Origin: Membranipora membranacea
Lineage: Eukaryota; Bryozoa; Gymnolaemata; Cheilostomatida; Membraniporidae
DNA: 64,000 nucleotides
Direction: 5' to 3'
Assembly: GCA_914767715.1 (NCBI GenBank)
Contig: OU612067.1
Location: forward strand, 24,462,162-24,526,161
Below the pieces are notes generated by a model that was given only the letters and a program-made list of their open reading frames with translations, made no database searches and was not told where the DNA came from. Positions within the stretch are counted from its first letter, which is position 1; each line of letters begins with the position of its first letter. A program made the position numbers and the translations under genes. Positions 1 through 10,628 of the stretch are shown piece by piece.

Positions 1-340
1 GTACAGGGGTACCTGTATGTCACATATGCTCCCCCCTGGAGGCGATTGTCATCAATCGCTAAATTCAAAGATGGTACATGATGGTGCACATAACACTCAA
101 AACAGGAGATTGAACTTCCTGATTAAACATGACGATAAATAACATAAATGATGATAATAGGCAATAAGGAAGCTATCTAGTATCACAATCCATCATACAT
201 AGCAAAGCGGAGATTTAATCAAAGCACACTGCACAGCAACAATGAACAACCAACCGCCAGTGGTGGATAATGTGGCATACAGGTACAGGGGTACCTGTAT
301 GTCACATATGCTCCCCCCTGGAGGCGATTGCCCTCAATCG
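1..340. repeat. Tandem repeat, about 282-bp unit
   Basis: The block beginning GTACAGGGGTACCTGTATGT at position 1 begins again at 283, and both continue through the same run (CTCCCCCCTGGAGGCGATTG), so the unit is 282 bp. Each junction carries the near-palindrome ACAGGTACAGGGGTACCTGT. A third, diverged partial unit lies at about 1127-1370. No coding potential is seen. The array may continue to the left of the window. Confidence 0.85.
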
Positions 341-1126
341 CTAAATAGAAAGCAGTCACAATTTAGGATGATAACAGATAAAAACTAACAAATATAAGAA
401 ACAGAATTTATAAGACAATGCAAAAACAGAATACGTTCTCAAAGACAAAAATTTCATATACCTCTACAAAAGCGTTTCATTATGACATACCAAACAATTA
501 CATATTTCCCTTCCAAAGCTGAAGAACCTCAAATTTGCTTCAGGTTCATAAAAAATTAAAAAATCACTTTGTTCCTCTGTCACTCAATATCCTCAATATA
601 GCCTAAGAACCCTAGCTTTGCTTAGGTCCTATGAACAGTTGAAGGTATAAGATATAATCATCAGCGGTTGTTGGAATGTTACTCCCATGCAGAAATATAA
701 TCGCCAGTGTCGAAGAGAGCGGATTGCGCTCGGCTTGTGTTACACTGCTGTTGTGACATATTCGTCGGCGTAGGATGTTCTTAATTGATATCTATGGTAT
801 GTGATAGTTGCTTTTCTCTCACAGCATGCATGAAAGTGACGATGCTATGAGAATGGTTTGTGGTTTATAGATTCTACAGCATACCTTTTAGAATACACTT
901 CAGGTCTTTTGAAGCCGCCTTCTAAGGTACTGGTTGATCACCATATACATTGGTTTGGTAGTTGAATGATCTCTCTAACGTTGGTTTGGTAGTTGAGCGA
1001 TCTCCTTATGCGTTGGTTTGGTAATTGATCGATAACTGATCTTTATAAAAAATGCTACCAGCTTATAAAATTTACACAGTACAACTTTAAATTACAGAAA
1101 GATCTGGCAGGATTTAATTAATGATG

Positions 1127-1370
1127 CTCATTCCAGGATGGTACATGACCTAGACATGACACTCCAAAACAGGAGATTGAGTTTCCCAATTAAGCGATGA
1201 TAAATGATGAATGATAAAGCGATGATAAATAACCCAATGACGATGGTAAAGCGTATATTAGGAAGTTATCAAGTAGCTTAATCTGTAATGCACAGTAACG
1301 TTGAACAACCAACCGCCAGTGGTGGATAATGTGGCATACAGGTACAGGGGTACCTGTATGTCACACAAGT
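1127..1370. repeat. Third, diverged copy of the 282-bp repeat
   Basis: This stretch matches the 282-bp unit from the part containing ATGGTACATGA and AAACAGGAGATTGA through AACCAACCGCCAGTGGTGG to the palindromic junction ACAGGTACAGGGGTACCTGT. It is separated from the first two units by about 780 bp of unrelated sequence (about 340-1120), in which I see no gene. Confidence 0.75.
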
Positions 1371-1908
1371 ACATCAGAGCTATATGTACAATGTCAGAGG
1401 AGAACAAATTCAACAGCATTTCATGCTTACTTATTTAACATATATTATTTGATAAACCAGGCTTGCGTTCGAACGATAGAATACCCTACACGATATGTTT
1501 GTACCATGATTTTTTTCTTCCAGATGATAAATTCTGAGAGTTGTCCCCTCATGTACCCTTTAACTGTTGATGCTCAGATTTTAGCGATTCCATTAAAATT
1601 TTGCGAGAGGACAACTCCGCAAAACTTTTATGACGTGAAATCCTTGTCAAGAGAAGACAATCACGAATTTTTGTTCTGAGAAATTTTTCATCCTGTAGGG
1701 TATTACAGCCAATACCTCTGCTCCTCATAACAGTGTAGTTAGCTCATGAGTCTAAGTTATAAAACCTGACACGCCTTGGCCAAGGCTCTGTGAAAGTGTG
1801 TACATACAGTATTTCCAATGAGTTTGTTCAGAGTCAAAGTATAGCTTTGATTAATACAGCTTATTAATTGATGACAAGTCAGTTCTAAGAGAGATAGTCT
1901 AAAATCTT

Positions 1909-1981
1909 TGACCCCGCCAGGACTCGAACCTGGAATCTCCTGATTCGTAGTCAGGCGCCTTGTCCATTGGGCCACGAGGCC
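1909..1981 (-). tRNA. tRNA-Arg (anticodon ACG)
   Basis: Read on the minus strand, this 73-base stretch folds as a complete type I tRNA. The acceptor strand GGCCTCG pairs with CGGGGTC in all seven positions (two G-U). The D arm contains TGGCCCAATGGACAAGG. The anticodon stem encloses the loop CTACGAA, giving anticodon ACG, which becomes ICG after A34 deamination and reads CGN arginine codons. The T arm is CCAGG-TTCGAGT-CCTGG, and its box B matches GGTTCGANNCC. A TTTT run, the pol III terminator, follows a few bases after the 3' end. The gene has no intron. A decayed duplicate with similar flanks lies at 3669-3717. Confidence 0.93.
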
Positions 1982-3470
1982 AGGATGCTGGGAAGGGGAC
2001 AAGGCAAAATAACTACTCCATTGTAATCTAATTACAGGGTTTGGATCAAATACATGCAATTATGTTACCAATGAACTAAACCTTGATGTTACCCAGGCAA
2101 CAAAGTCTTCGTAGGCTGCATGTAAGAATTAACTGTAATTTTTCCAATTCTGAATATAGTTTTCCATCAAATAAATTATTAGGTTATCTATAAAATTCAT
2201 AAAACATTGATAAATTCATGTGATCGTCACAAATGTGATTATTTTTGTCGGCCTTCCTGCCATTTACTCAACACTTTATAGGGTATTTAATATTTTTAAT
2301 TACTTCGATAACATTTGATCAAAATAAGCAATATGCTTAGAATATTATATTATCAAGCTATCTAACAAACAGTACACAAATTCAACCAACCTTAACCAGT
2401 TGAAGCAGGTTGTGTTGGGTCAACCACGAGACATCAGAGATTAGAACGAAGGTCACAAAACATGATAACGGAAGATAAAAGCTCACAGTATGTACAAAAG
2501 TGTATGCTACTTAGTGGGTCAATGTGCAATAAAAACACTGTCTCCACAAAATCATAATAGATCAGATGGTATGAATTTGTGACAGTGATAAACAACATGT
2601 CAGACTAGAACTGCATTTTATGCTTGAGTCGATCACGGTCCATAGGGAGTCTATGACTAATTTCGTTAATATGGTGAGGATATGGAGGTCACAGCAAGGA
2701 AAGAAGGACAACGCATAGAAACTAAAAAGAAGCATCAACAATATATTATCACAATACAAATTTACTTTGTGTTTTATATATTCAAAATCCAGCATTGTGA
2801 AATAGTTTAATTCAAACATGGATATTTTACTTTCACTCGGCATGTTGTAGAAACTCCTTAGAATGCTGATAAACAATCTCTTTGCAAGAGCTTTATGATC
2901 ATGTTGATTTTGCTGAAGTCAATTACATATGAAATCTTGCTCCCGCATCGTAAAGAAATCTTTTTGAACGTGGAAAGATTAGCTATCCAAATTCATAGTT
3001 TTTCATGTCGCAAATGATATGGACTGCTTCTTCCATATCAGATATGAGGAGTGAGCTCCTCTCTCCACAAAGGACAGCCTGTCCTATCACAAACGATATC
3101 TGATCAGCTACTGTTTATGTATCTGCATTTCGATAACATCGAAACGTACATTCACAAATTAGTATCTATCTTGCTAGATTTTGCTTGATATTGGATGATT
3201 ATTCTCATATCCAAAATCTAGATGTTGTGATCACAAAAGATAAGACCCTTAATGTGCCTAGAGTGGTGATGCTGCCCCAAAATGTAGCAGACAGAGACTT
3301 TGCTATTGTAAGTATTTCTAGACAGCACTTTCAGCGATTCGTTTAGAGTCAAATTGACAAACAGCCTATAAATTGATGATGAGTACCAATTCAGATACGC
3401 TCAGCAACCAAACTCACTCATTTTAAACAACAACTATCAAAGCACTTTATATCCTATTAATTCTTGTTAC
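1982..3470. other. No gene recognised
   Basis: This is AT-rich sequence. The open frames in it are short, lack family resemblance and splice context, and I do not consider them genes. The first ~110 bases beyond the tRNA belong to the block that is duplicated near 3.7 kb. Confidence 0.5.
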
Positions 3471-3479
3471 TTGAGTATT

Positions 3480-3575
3480 TTTTCTCTCCGCTTAAGTTTT
3501 TTCTTTTTTGTTCTGTCACTGCATGAAAAACATTCCTAAAGATGATGTAGAATGACAATAAAAGTATATATATGA
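3480..3575 (+). repeat. LINE-type 3' tail fragment
   Basis: The stretch TTTTGTTCTGTCACTGCATG ... AAACATTC ... GATGATGTAGAATGACAATAAAAGTATATATATG recurs in similar form at 12975-13046. A diverged form ends the LINE at 56.93-57.64 kb. The AATAAA-like signal followed by a TATA microsatellite is typical of the 3' end of a non-LTR retrotransposon. Only the tail is present here. Confidence 0.6.
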
Positions 3576-3599
3576 GTCAGCTCAACGAGAGATAGTTCA

Positions 3600-3815
3600 A
3601 AAATGGTTAGATTGTTCAGAGTTTAAGTAACAATACAGCTATTCAATCGATGAAAAGTCTGTTCTGGGAAATCTCCTGATTCGTAGTCACACGCCTTGCC
3701 CATTGGGCCACGAGGCCAGGATGCATGAAGGAGGAGGCAGAATAACTCCTCTATTGTAATTTAATTAAGGTTTTGAATGAAACATAGTATGCAATTATGT
3801 TACCCTGAAAAACAA
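3600..3815 (-). pseudogene. Duplicated, truncated tRNA-Arg copy with flanks
   Basis: Positions 3669-3717 match the 5' half of tRNA-Arg(ACG) (GGCCTCGTGGCCCAATGG, anticodon loop CTACGAA), but the T arm and 3' acceptor strand are replaced by unrelated bases, so it cannot fold as a tRNA. The homology extends about 100 bp on both sides. Downstream both copies read GCCAGGATG ... ATAACT ... TATTGTAAT ... TATGCAATTATGTTACC. The event was therefore a DNA duplication of a ~200-bp segment, not a retrocopy of the mature tRNA. Confidence 0.75.
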
Positions 3816-3939
3816 TCCCTTAGGATAAACGGTTTTTAGTTTTAACACTACTACTATTTAAAAGACTCAATCTCCTCATGCATCTTAGAGTTAACTTTAT
3901 ATTTCTCAGTCTGATGATAGCAAGCCTGCTAGAATTGAC

Positions 3940-4165
3940 GCACTACTCAAAGCTTACAATCTATGTTCTCTAATCCTAAGAACATCAGGCAGGCAAGGTC
4001 TTTTCCTTGTTTTGATTACAAAATAAGGATATTGTCAGAACAAAATATCTTTTGAAGTCAACGTCATGAACACTCTGTGTACACAAGAGTTAAGGGTTTT
4101 AAAGCGATTTCCTTTTTGTTTAATCAAAGGACAAGGAAAAGGAAACAAGGAAAGATTTTAACTGA
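3940..4165. repeat. Hairpin-forming dispersed repeat, copy 1 of 3
   Basis: The left part CTTTTCCTTGTTTTGATTAC (about 3998-4020) is nearly the reverse complement of the right part AATCAAAGGACAAGGAAAAG (about 4120-4140), followed by GAAACAAGGAAAG. The same arrangement recurs at 8850-9055 and, more diverged, at 16635-16870. This looks like a small MITE-like family with sub-terminal inverted repeats. No transposase is encoded. Confidence 0.6.
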
Positions 4166-4408
4166 TAGGAAGCCTCAGGGCCCCTGTACGGCAAATCACA
4201 GGCTATCATGATGTTATTAGGTCTAATGAATGAATCCTTGATAGTATATTTATCACTTACTGATTCATTACAAGTACATTCCTGTTACAATCACTTGGTA
4301 ATAATAAATTAAACATATTTTCTTGCTTCTTAATTTCTATATATTTTGTTCAATCTTCTCATAAAATATATCAGTCATTCAATGGCAGAGGCTAAGCGTG
4401 CATCACAG

Positions 4409-5545
4409 CTAAGTGTTAAGAGATATCTCACAAACATAAGGAAAACGGTTTGAGCATTCTATGTCATTCCATGCACCATTTGTGTATGCCTCAATGCAGT
4501 TCTCATTACCGCCCTTGTTGTTAGGTTCACTTGGTTTCCAGTCTGAGGCAGTTACTCGCCCTGTATACAAGCCATCCCATTGCCAAAAACCAAAGTGTCT
4601 GTGCGCACCTAACCATATCGCAGTGCCAGGCCTGCCTGCATAACAAAACAAGAATAGAAAAGTGTAGTAAATCGGGCTGTGAACTTTCCCGGCATATGTG
4701 ACAAATCAAGCTCAATAAATGTATTACACATTTGATACCTTTGATGATCTATTCACCCGGTTCTTGCCCGTATATGTTATTTCCAAGTCAATCTAGTTAG
4801 TGTCTTATAAAGCAAACTTGAACTTGAACTGGTTAAGTTGAACAACATGATGTACTTTTTGAATGCCTTCCCGAATTCTCTGATGAAGAAGATGGTATGA
4901 GCCGATACTTTTATGAATAGCCGTTGACATCGGACATAAAATAGCTTGAATTGAAATGGAACAATACAATTTAATTTGCATAAATTTTGTGAAATTTATG
5001 AACATCTGTTGTCTTGTCTGAATAAGAAGAAACTCTGTAAATACTCTTACCTTGCTGAACTAGAAAGCCTTTAAAAAAAGTAATCTTCTCTGCTGTCTCC
5101 AGTGTAACAAGCTTTCCTCCCATGAGAAAACCACAGGCCACTTTAGCTCCATTGTTTGTCTCAGCTGTATTGAAGTATTTCAGACATGTTCCAGAACATG
5201 TCTTTGTCCAGCCCCGGTAACAATTCCCATTCAGGGATGCACTTGTTCCTACAACAAAAACAAAAAATACTTAAAATAAATAAAAGATGCTAAGTCAATG
5301 AATTTAATTTAAGTAGAATATACAAAAATACAAGTTTAGAATAATTATTTATTTGGCAATGATAGAAACCAAATAAGAATATGATTTTATAAATTATATT
5401 AAAACCATATCTATTATAATTCTTCTGTTTTGTCGTAAAAAAAACACCTACCAAACTAACATTTTCAGAGGCTACCCCAACTTTGATACTCACCTATAAC
5501 AAATCCTAGCACAATAGCATCAATAACCATTGAATGTATGTTCAT
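4409..5545 (-). CDS. Secreted C-type lectin (lectin A), three exons
   Basis: The coding exons are 5494-5545, 5051-5248 and 4409-4635, all with GT-AG introns in phase 1, and give 158 residues. Exon 1 encodes a hydrophobic signal peptide starting MNIHSMVIDAIVLGFVIG. The rest is a single C-type lectin domain. Exon 2 carries the first cysteines and the LVTLETAEKITFF segment. Exon 3 carries WQWDGLYTG, the EPN triplet (PSEPNNKGGNENC) and WND (GAWNDIECS), and ends PYVCEISLNT. EPN plus WND is the family signature for calcium-dependent mannose-type sugar binding, so a secreted carbohydrate-binding protein is expected. The start codon is supported by the signal peptide and by equivalent exon 1 lengths (52 bases) in the paralogues near 18.9, 27.0 and 36.0 kb. 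The true ligand cannot be inferred from sequence. Confidence 0.9.
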
Positions 5546-5626
5546 TTTCTTGCTGTTTCGATCAAGTTGTGTAGTCTTGAAACAAGTTGAAACGGCTTTC
5601 CAATGAAGAAGCTGACGCCTTGCTGC

Positions 5627-5661
5627 ACTGATTTATAATACAAATTATATTATAAATCAGT
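5627..5661. repeat. Perfect 14-bp inverted repeat in a lectin promoter
   Basis: ACTGATTTATAATA (5627-5640) and its exact complement TATTATAAATCAGT (5648-5661) are separated by 7 bases. The hairpin lies between the lectin A start codon and the candidate TATA box at 5674-5681, and the word GCCTTGCTG occurs on both sides of it. It may be a small insertion or a regulatory palindrome. Confidence 0.7.
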
Positions 5662-5673
5662 GCCTTGCTGACT

Positions 5674-5681
5674 TATTTATA
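5674..5681 (-). promoter_or_regulatory. Candidate TATA box of lectin A
   Basis: The minus strand reads GGTATAAATAAGT, about 130 bases upstream of the lectin A ATG. The same TATAAATA word, or TATATATA, lies 81-83 bases upstream of the start position in three paralogues. The longer spacing here is partly explained by the hairpin insert at 5627-5661. Confidence 0.5.
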
Positions 5682-5939
5682 CCATAATGCAGAGCGCAAT
5701 AACGGCTTGTGCGATTGGTCAACTTAAAATTAACAGATCAGTTCTAAAATGACTTGCAGGTATAGATCATAAGAAATCACAAGAAATAATATCACACACT
5801 GTGTGTCAATATGATTAAAACCCAGTCCTGATCCCAATGTGTTGCCTCCTTGGGTCACGATTGGGTTTGGTTCAAGGTTGGTTGTTACCAGCTTATTTAG
5901 GCTTAATAAGTTGACCAACTTTAAGTACATTGTACTGCT

Positions 5940-6015
5940 AGTTGGTCATACAAACTCCCAGGATCAAACTTGGATCTTTGTGATCAGCTATCCTGATCCT
6001 TGGCACTTGTCCACT
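5940..6015 (-). repeat. tRNA-like SINE head, degenerate
   Basis: The minus strand reads GGACAAGTGCCAAGGATCAG ... GATCCAAGTTTGATCCTGG, which resembles a tRNA from D arm to T arm with a box-B-like AAGTTTGATCCTGG. It does not fold as a functional tRNA and is best called a SINE or tRNA relic. Confidence 0.4.
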
Positions 6016-6574
6016 GAAATGTATAGGCCTGCAGATAAAATGCCACTTTTTTCATTCTCTTCAGAGAGTGAGGGAAGGCAACTTTGGTTCAGCTGCGTGT
6101 TATATATCAGTAAAGACAACTTCTTATAATATTATTATATCAAAGCAAATATATTTTTTGGATTTGGTTTTGACTAATTGCAGTACGGTTTCCAGAATCT
6201 GGTGCTTTCCTTTCGCAGTCATGATTGGAACTAACTGACTCTTTGCTCAGACTCGGGTATTTTCTGTATTGTTTGTCGGCTATCAAATGGTTTTACCAGA
6301 GTTGAGCGAAAAGAAGGTTAAGTAGCGCTGTGTTATGGTCACCCATACCCCACCTAACCAGACCTTGAAATAAAGTAAAAACACGAAAACCCAACCCAGT
6401 GCCGATTCTTGGTACCCGCTCCAGCCCTAGAATTGTGTCAGGTTCAAATTGAGTTATTGAGTATTCTCTTTCAACTTTCATCTGCACAGTTTTAAGGCAG
6501 CAGTTCAACAATGACATGAATGGCATGAATGCAAATTATTGTCCTAGGTTTTTCTGATCTATATTTGCAATATT

Positions 6575-8740
6575 ATGATGCCACTCCAATTCCAATTGGG
6601 CAAGTGTAAAGCGCCGAGTCTCAAGGCTAAATGGAATCGCAATCTACTTAAACTGATGACGGTAAAAGAAAAGTTCACAACAGTAATGGAGAATAAGTTT
6701 AGTCAACTTGGGGACTTACCGGAAGATACTCCTGTTAATGAAAGATGGACTAAGATCAAAGAAGCTTACCATGATGTTGGAGAAGAGATAATAGGAAGAG
6801 GGAAGCACAGGAAACCTGCACATTGGATGTCAGAAAGAACATGGGAATTGATAGAACGAAGACAGGAAGCAAGGGGTAGTCTTGGGCACTCATTCAATAC
6901 GCGTAGCAGCGCGCCTGGAGGAACAGTACAAAGAGTTTGCCAAGTTAGTCAAGACGAGTGTGCGGAAGGCCAAGAGGGACAACATCAAAGATATGGCAGG
7001 AGCTGCACAAGAAGCTGCTGACATGGGTCAGATGAAGGCAGTGTACGATATCACGAGGGAGCTGAGCGGAACATGGCGGAAGTCAACTGCTAGACTCAAG
7101 GACAAGAATGGTCAAATAGTTGTTGACCCCAATGAACAAGCGAAGATCTGGACAGCGAACTTTCCAGATGTTCTTAATCAAGCAGAGCCTGATGACCCCT
7201 TGGATATACCCAGCACTGGTACGGCTTTGGAGATAGATGATGATCCACCTAGTGTTTATTATCAAAGCCTCGCGTAATGGCAAAGCGCCAGGAATTTATG
7301 AGCTACCTGCAGAGTTTTTATGCTGTGGCTGTAGCTCATGCGCAGAAGTCCTCGATACTCTGTTCTCGGGTATATGGAGAGAAGAAGACATCCCATAAGA
7401 CTGGAGGTGCGGCGTGATCATTAAACTACCCAAGAATAGAGGCCTGAGTAAGACAACGAATTGGAGGGGTATTACTCTACTACCTTACATCAGTAAGATA
7501 TTTCTGAAGATTTTACATCACCGAATTGAGGGAGCCCTAGAGGAGAACAGATGAAGAGCAAGCAGGTTTTCGCAGCGGAAGAAGTTGTACAGACCACATA
7601 TTTACAATGAGGAACATCATAGAACAGTGTGAAGAATGGAGGATGCCCCTGTACCTCAATTTTATTGGTTTCGAGAAGCCTTTGACAGCATTCATCGGGA
7701 GAGCATGTGGAAAGTGATGAAGTTTTATGGTATCCCTGACAAGCTCATCACTCTGATTCGGGGGTTCTACACCGGGTATGCGTGTAAAATGCAGGGCGGA
7801 GCACAGGGTGAGTACTTCAAATTAAAGTCAGGAGTTCGACAGGGCTGCGCAATCTCACCGCTGTTATTTATCATGGCTACAGACTACATAATGAAGCAAG
7901 TACAAGCGAAGCATCAAACTGGTCTCAGATAGAATCTTACAACCAAGCTGAATTATTTAGCTTATGCAGACAATGTTACGCTATTTTCTACAACACATGG
8001 AGGCATGCAAACAGTTACAGATAAGCTCATAACAACAGCGAGTAAATTTTCGAGGATTCATCGAGATGGAATGGGCCCTGCATCTAACAACCATTTCACA
8101 GTCAGCAACAAGCCACCCGAGTTTGTAGAAAACTTTTTGTATCTTGGTGCGAAAATTGATGCATCTGGTGGTGCAGCAGCAGCAGATGTCAAGAACCGCA
8201 TCAACTCTGCAACTACAGACTTTTACAGATTGAGCAAGGTGTGGGGATCAAGAAGTATGAGCAACCATCTCAAGTTCAAACTCTACAACTCGAACGTGGT
8301 GTCTGTGCTCTTCTATGGATGTGAAACATGGCGAATGATGAAAGTGGATGTGAACAAACCGGAGGTATTTCACATGAACTGCTGCCGTCGGATACTGAAA
8401 ATTTATTGGTGGTCCAAAACTTTGCTGTATGTGAACGCAGCAAGCAGAAACCAGTCTCACAGCTCATAGAAGTTCGAAGATGGAGGTACCTAGGGCACAG
8501 CCTAAGGAGGAAGGAATCTCGCCCTCACACCAGTCTTGGATGGGCCCCTGAGGGCACCCAAAGGGAGGGCGACCCAAAGAGACTTGGCGGAGAACAGCGT
8601 GCAGTGTGCACAACATCAAGACGTGGGCAGAGGCTGGCGAGATGGCAAGAGATCGGGATAGATGGAAGGGAAAGGAGAAGGCGATTCTGGAGCAATATTC
8701 CACTAGGAGTTCTGCGACATAAGTAAGTAAGTAAGTAACT
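6575..8740 (+). mobile_element. 5'-truncated non-LTR retrotransposon with dead reverse transcriptase
   Basis: Several broken frames together encode the part of a LINE polyprotein downstream of the endonuclease. They contain, in order, a charged linker (6575-7270), LP..W..I.LPKN and NWRGITLL motifs (about 7300-7550), a segment reading AGFRSGRSCTDH in a shifted frame, FEKAFDSIHRESMW, VRQGCAISPLLF, and a catalytic box reading YADN instead of YADD (about 7960-7980). A conserved C-terminal region follows (RWRYLGHSLRRKESR). The element ends with a TAAG microsatellite (8720-8739), a typical target-primed 3' tail. The endonuclease is missing, and stops and frameshifts occur at about 6900, 7400, 7550, 7930 and 8465. 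It is non-functional. I did not assign a clade. Confidence 0.85.
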
Positions 8741-8849
8741 CCAATTCGGTCTTCATAACCTCTAAATAAAATAGACAGTGTTGAGTATGTGTTCTTTGAC
8801 ATCAAGTGTGAAGAGGATAAGTATTGATATGCAATAATGTAAACCACAC

Positions 8850-9057
8850 TGCTCTACTCAAGACTGACAATCTATGCCCTGTTTTCTTATCCACATCAGG
8901 CAGGCAAGAACTTTTCCTTGTTTTGATTGCACCATAAAGTGTTTGTATAAATCAATGTCATCAATACATTTATGGACGCAAGGGTAAATGGTCTCAAAGC
9001 AATTATCCTTTTGTTGAAGCAAATGACAAGGAAAAGGAAACAAGGAAAGATGTTAAC
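8850..9057. repeat. Hairpin-forming dispersed repeat, copy 2 of 3
   Basis: This is the same element as at 3940-4165: ACATCAGGCAGGCAAGAACT, TTTTCCTTGTTTTGATTGCA on the left, and GACAAGGAAAAGGAAACAAG with GAAAGATGTTAACTCA on the right. It lies 110 bp beyond the LINE tail. The next ~600 bp up to the MULE contain no recognisable gene. Confidence 0.6.
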
Positions 9058-9691
9058 TCATTACTCAAATATAGGTACTGCTTGGATCTAAACTTTCTTT
9101 TGTCATGTTGTTATGGCACATTCACTCCCTTCTGTACCCCTTCGCTATGTTTATTGAAATTATTAACCACAGTTTCACAGATCTTTTTCTTTTGAAAGAT
9201 AATACTTGATGTGAAACCCAAAATTACCAGCCCAGAACCATGCAAAATTGTTTAAAGCATTTCATAACTGTAACAAAAGGTAGCCAGTACAGATCTATCA
9301 CACAAAGGCTACAGGCAGCCAGTTATTTAATTTTCCGACGTTATCTATCTCTGTGAAGTGTTTGTTTGTCATAGTGACATATTACAGGCCAATCCAAGGC
9401 CCATCCCCACGGTGCAACATGAAAATTGGATCTCTCAAAACAGATATTGTCTCGCAGGGCATCAAGGGTTTCAAATCACCAGTCAAATACTTGATTTCTA
9501 AATGATCTCTAATCCTTCTGATTTTGATTGATTATTGCACCCATGTACCAAATTGTGCAAACAAAGAATTTGAAGATTTTGGAGTGAACAACAAACTACT
9601 CCGTAATTTGAATGTAAGTTTCAATATAATTTTCAATGCAGGCTATGTATAAGAAAATGAGTTCTGCAGAGCTGCTCAAGCAGTGATATAC

Positions 9692-10628
9692 GGAAGCGCG
9701 ACAACTTGGCCCGAGCCAAACTTGGCCCGAGCCAAACTTGGCCCGAGCCAAACTTGGCCCGAGCCGAACTTGGCCCGAGCCAAACTTGGCCCGAGCCAAA
9801 CTTGGCCCGAGCCAAACTTGGCCCGAGCCAAACTTGGCCCGAGCCAACCTTGGCCCGAGCCAAACTTGGCCCGAGCCAAACTTGGCCCGAGCCAAACTTG
9901 GCCCCAAATATTTAAATTGCAAATTAGTAAAACTTGGCCCCAATTAGTAAAACTTGGCCACAAGTACTGGAACTTGGCCCAAATTAGTAAAACTTGGCCC
10001 CAAATATAAAACTTGGCCCCATGTACTGAAACTTGGCCCCAATTAGTAAATCTTGGCCCCAAATATAAAACTTGGCCCGATGCAATGGAACTTGGCCCCA
10101 ATTAGTAAAACTTGGCCCCAAGTACTGAAACTTGGCCCCAATTAGTGAAACTTGGCCCCAATTAGTAAAACTTGGCCCAATGCAATGAAACTTGGCCCCA
10201 ATTAGTAAAACTTGGCCCCAATTAGTAAAACTTGGCCCCAAGTACTGAAACTTGGCCCCAATTAGTAAAACTTGGCCCCAAATATAAAACTTGGCCCCAT
10301 GTACTGAAACTTGGCCCCACATAGTAAAAGTAGTAAAATACCAAAGTCAATTACCTTATCTGGTCGTTACGGCCCCAATTAGTAAATCTTGGCCCCAAAT
10401 ATAAAACTTGGCCCGATGCAATGAAACTTGGCCCCAATTAGTAAAACTTGGCCCCAAGTACTGAAACTTGGCCCCAATTAGTAAAACTTGGCCCCAAGTA
10501 CTGAAACTTGGCCCAAATTAGTAAAGCTTGGCCCCAATTAGTAAAACTTGGCCCCAAATACTGAAACTTGGCCCCACATAGTAAAAGTAGTAAAATACCA
10601 AAGTCAATTACCTTATCTGGTCGTTACG
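9692..10628. repeat. Left terminal inverted array of the MULE
   Basis: The outer part (about 9703-9905) is some 13 copies of a 16-bp unit, CTTGGCCCGAGCCAAA, which is itself an imperfect palindrome (TTGGC-CCGA-GCCAA). The inner part alternates units such as AACTTGGCCCCAATTAGTAA, AACTTGGCCCCAAATATAAA and AACTTGGCCCCAAGTACTGA. A larger ~270-bp block ending AGTAAAATACCAAAGTCAAT ... GGTCGTTACG occurs twice (ending about 10370 and 10628). Long open frames here are artefacts of the repeat and are not genes. Confidence 0.9.

Noticed and set aside
6293-6526. 77-codon minus-strand frame
   Set aside because: No domain, no splice partner, and it lies in probable repeat DNA next to the LINE 5' end.
9596-10322. 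Several overlapping open frames of 70-140 codons on both strands with repeating ARAKLGPSQTWPEPN or GPSLARAKFGSGQVW text
   Set aside because: They exist only because a 16-bp unit without stops is repeated and shifts phase. All frames on both strands are open together. The array is a transposon end, not a repeat protein gene. The same applies to 15917-16271.
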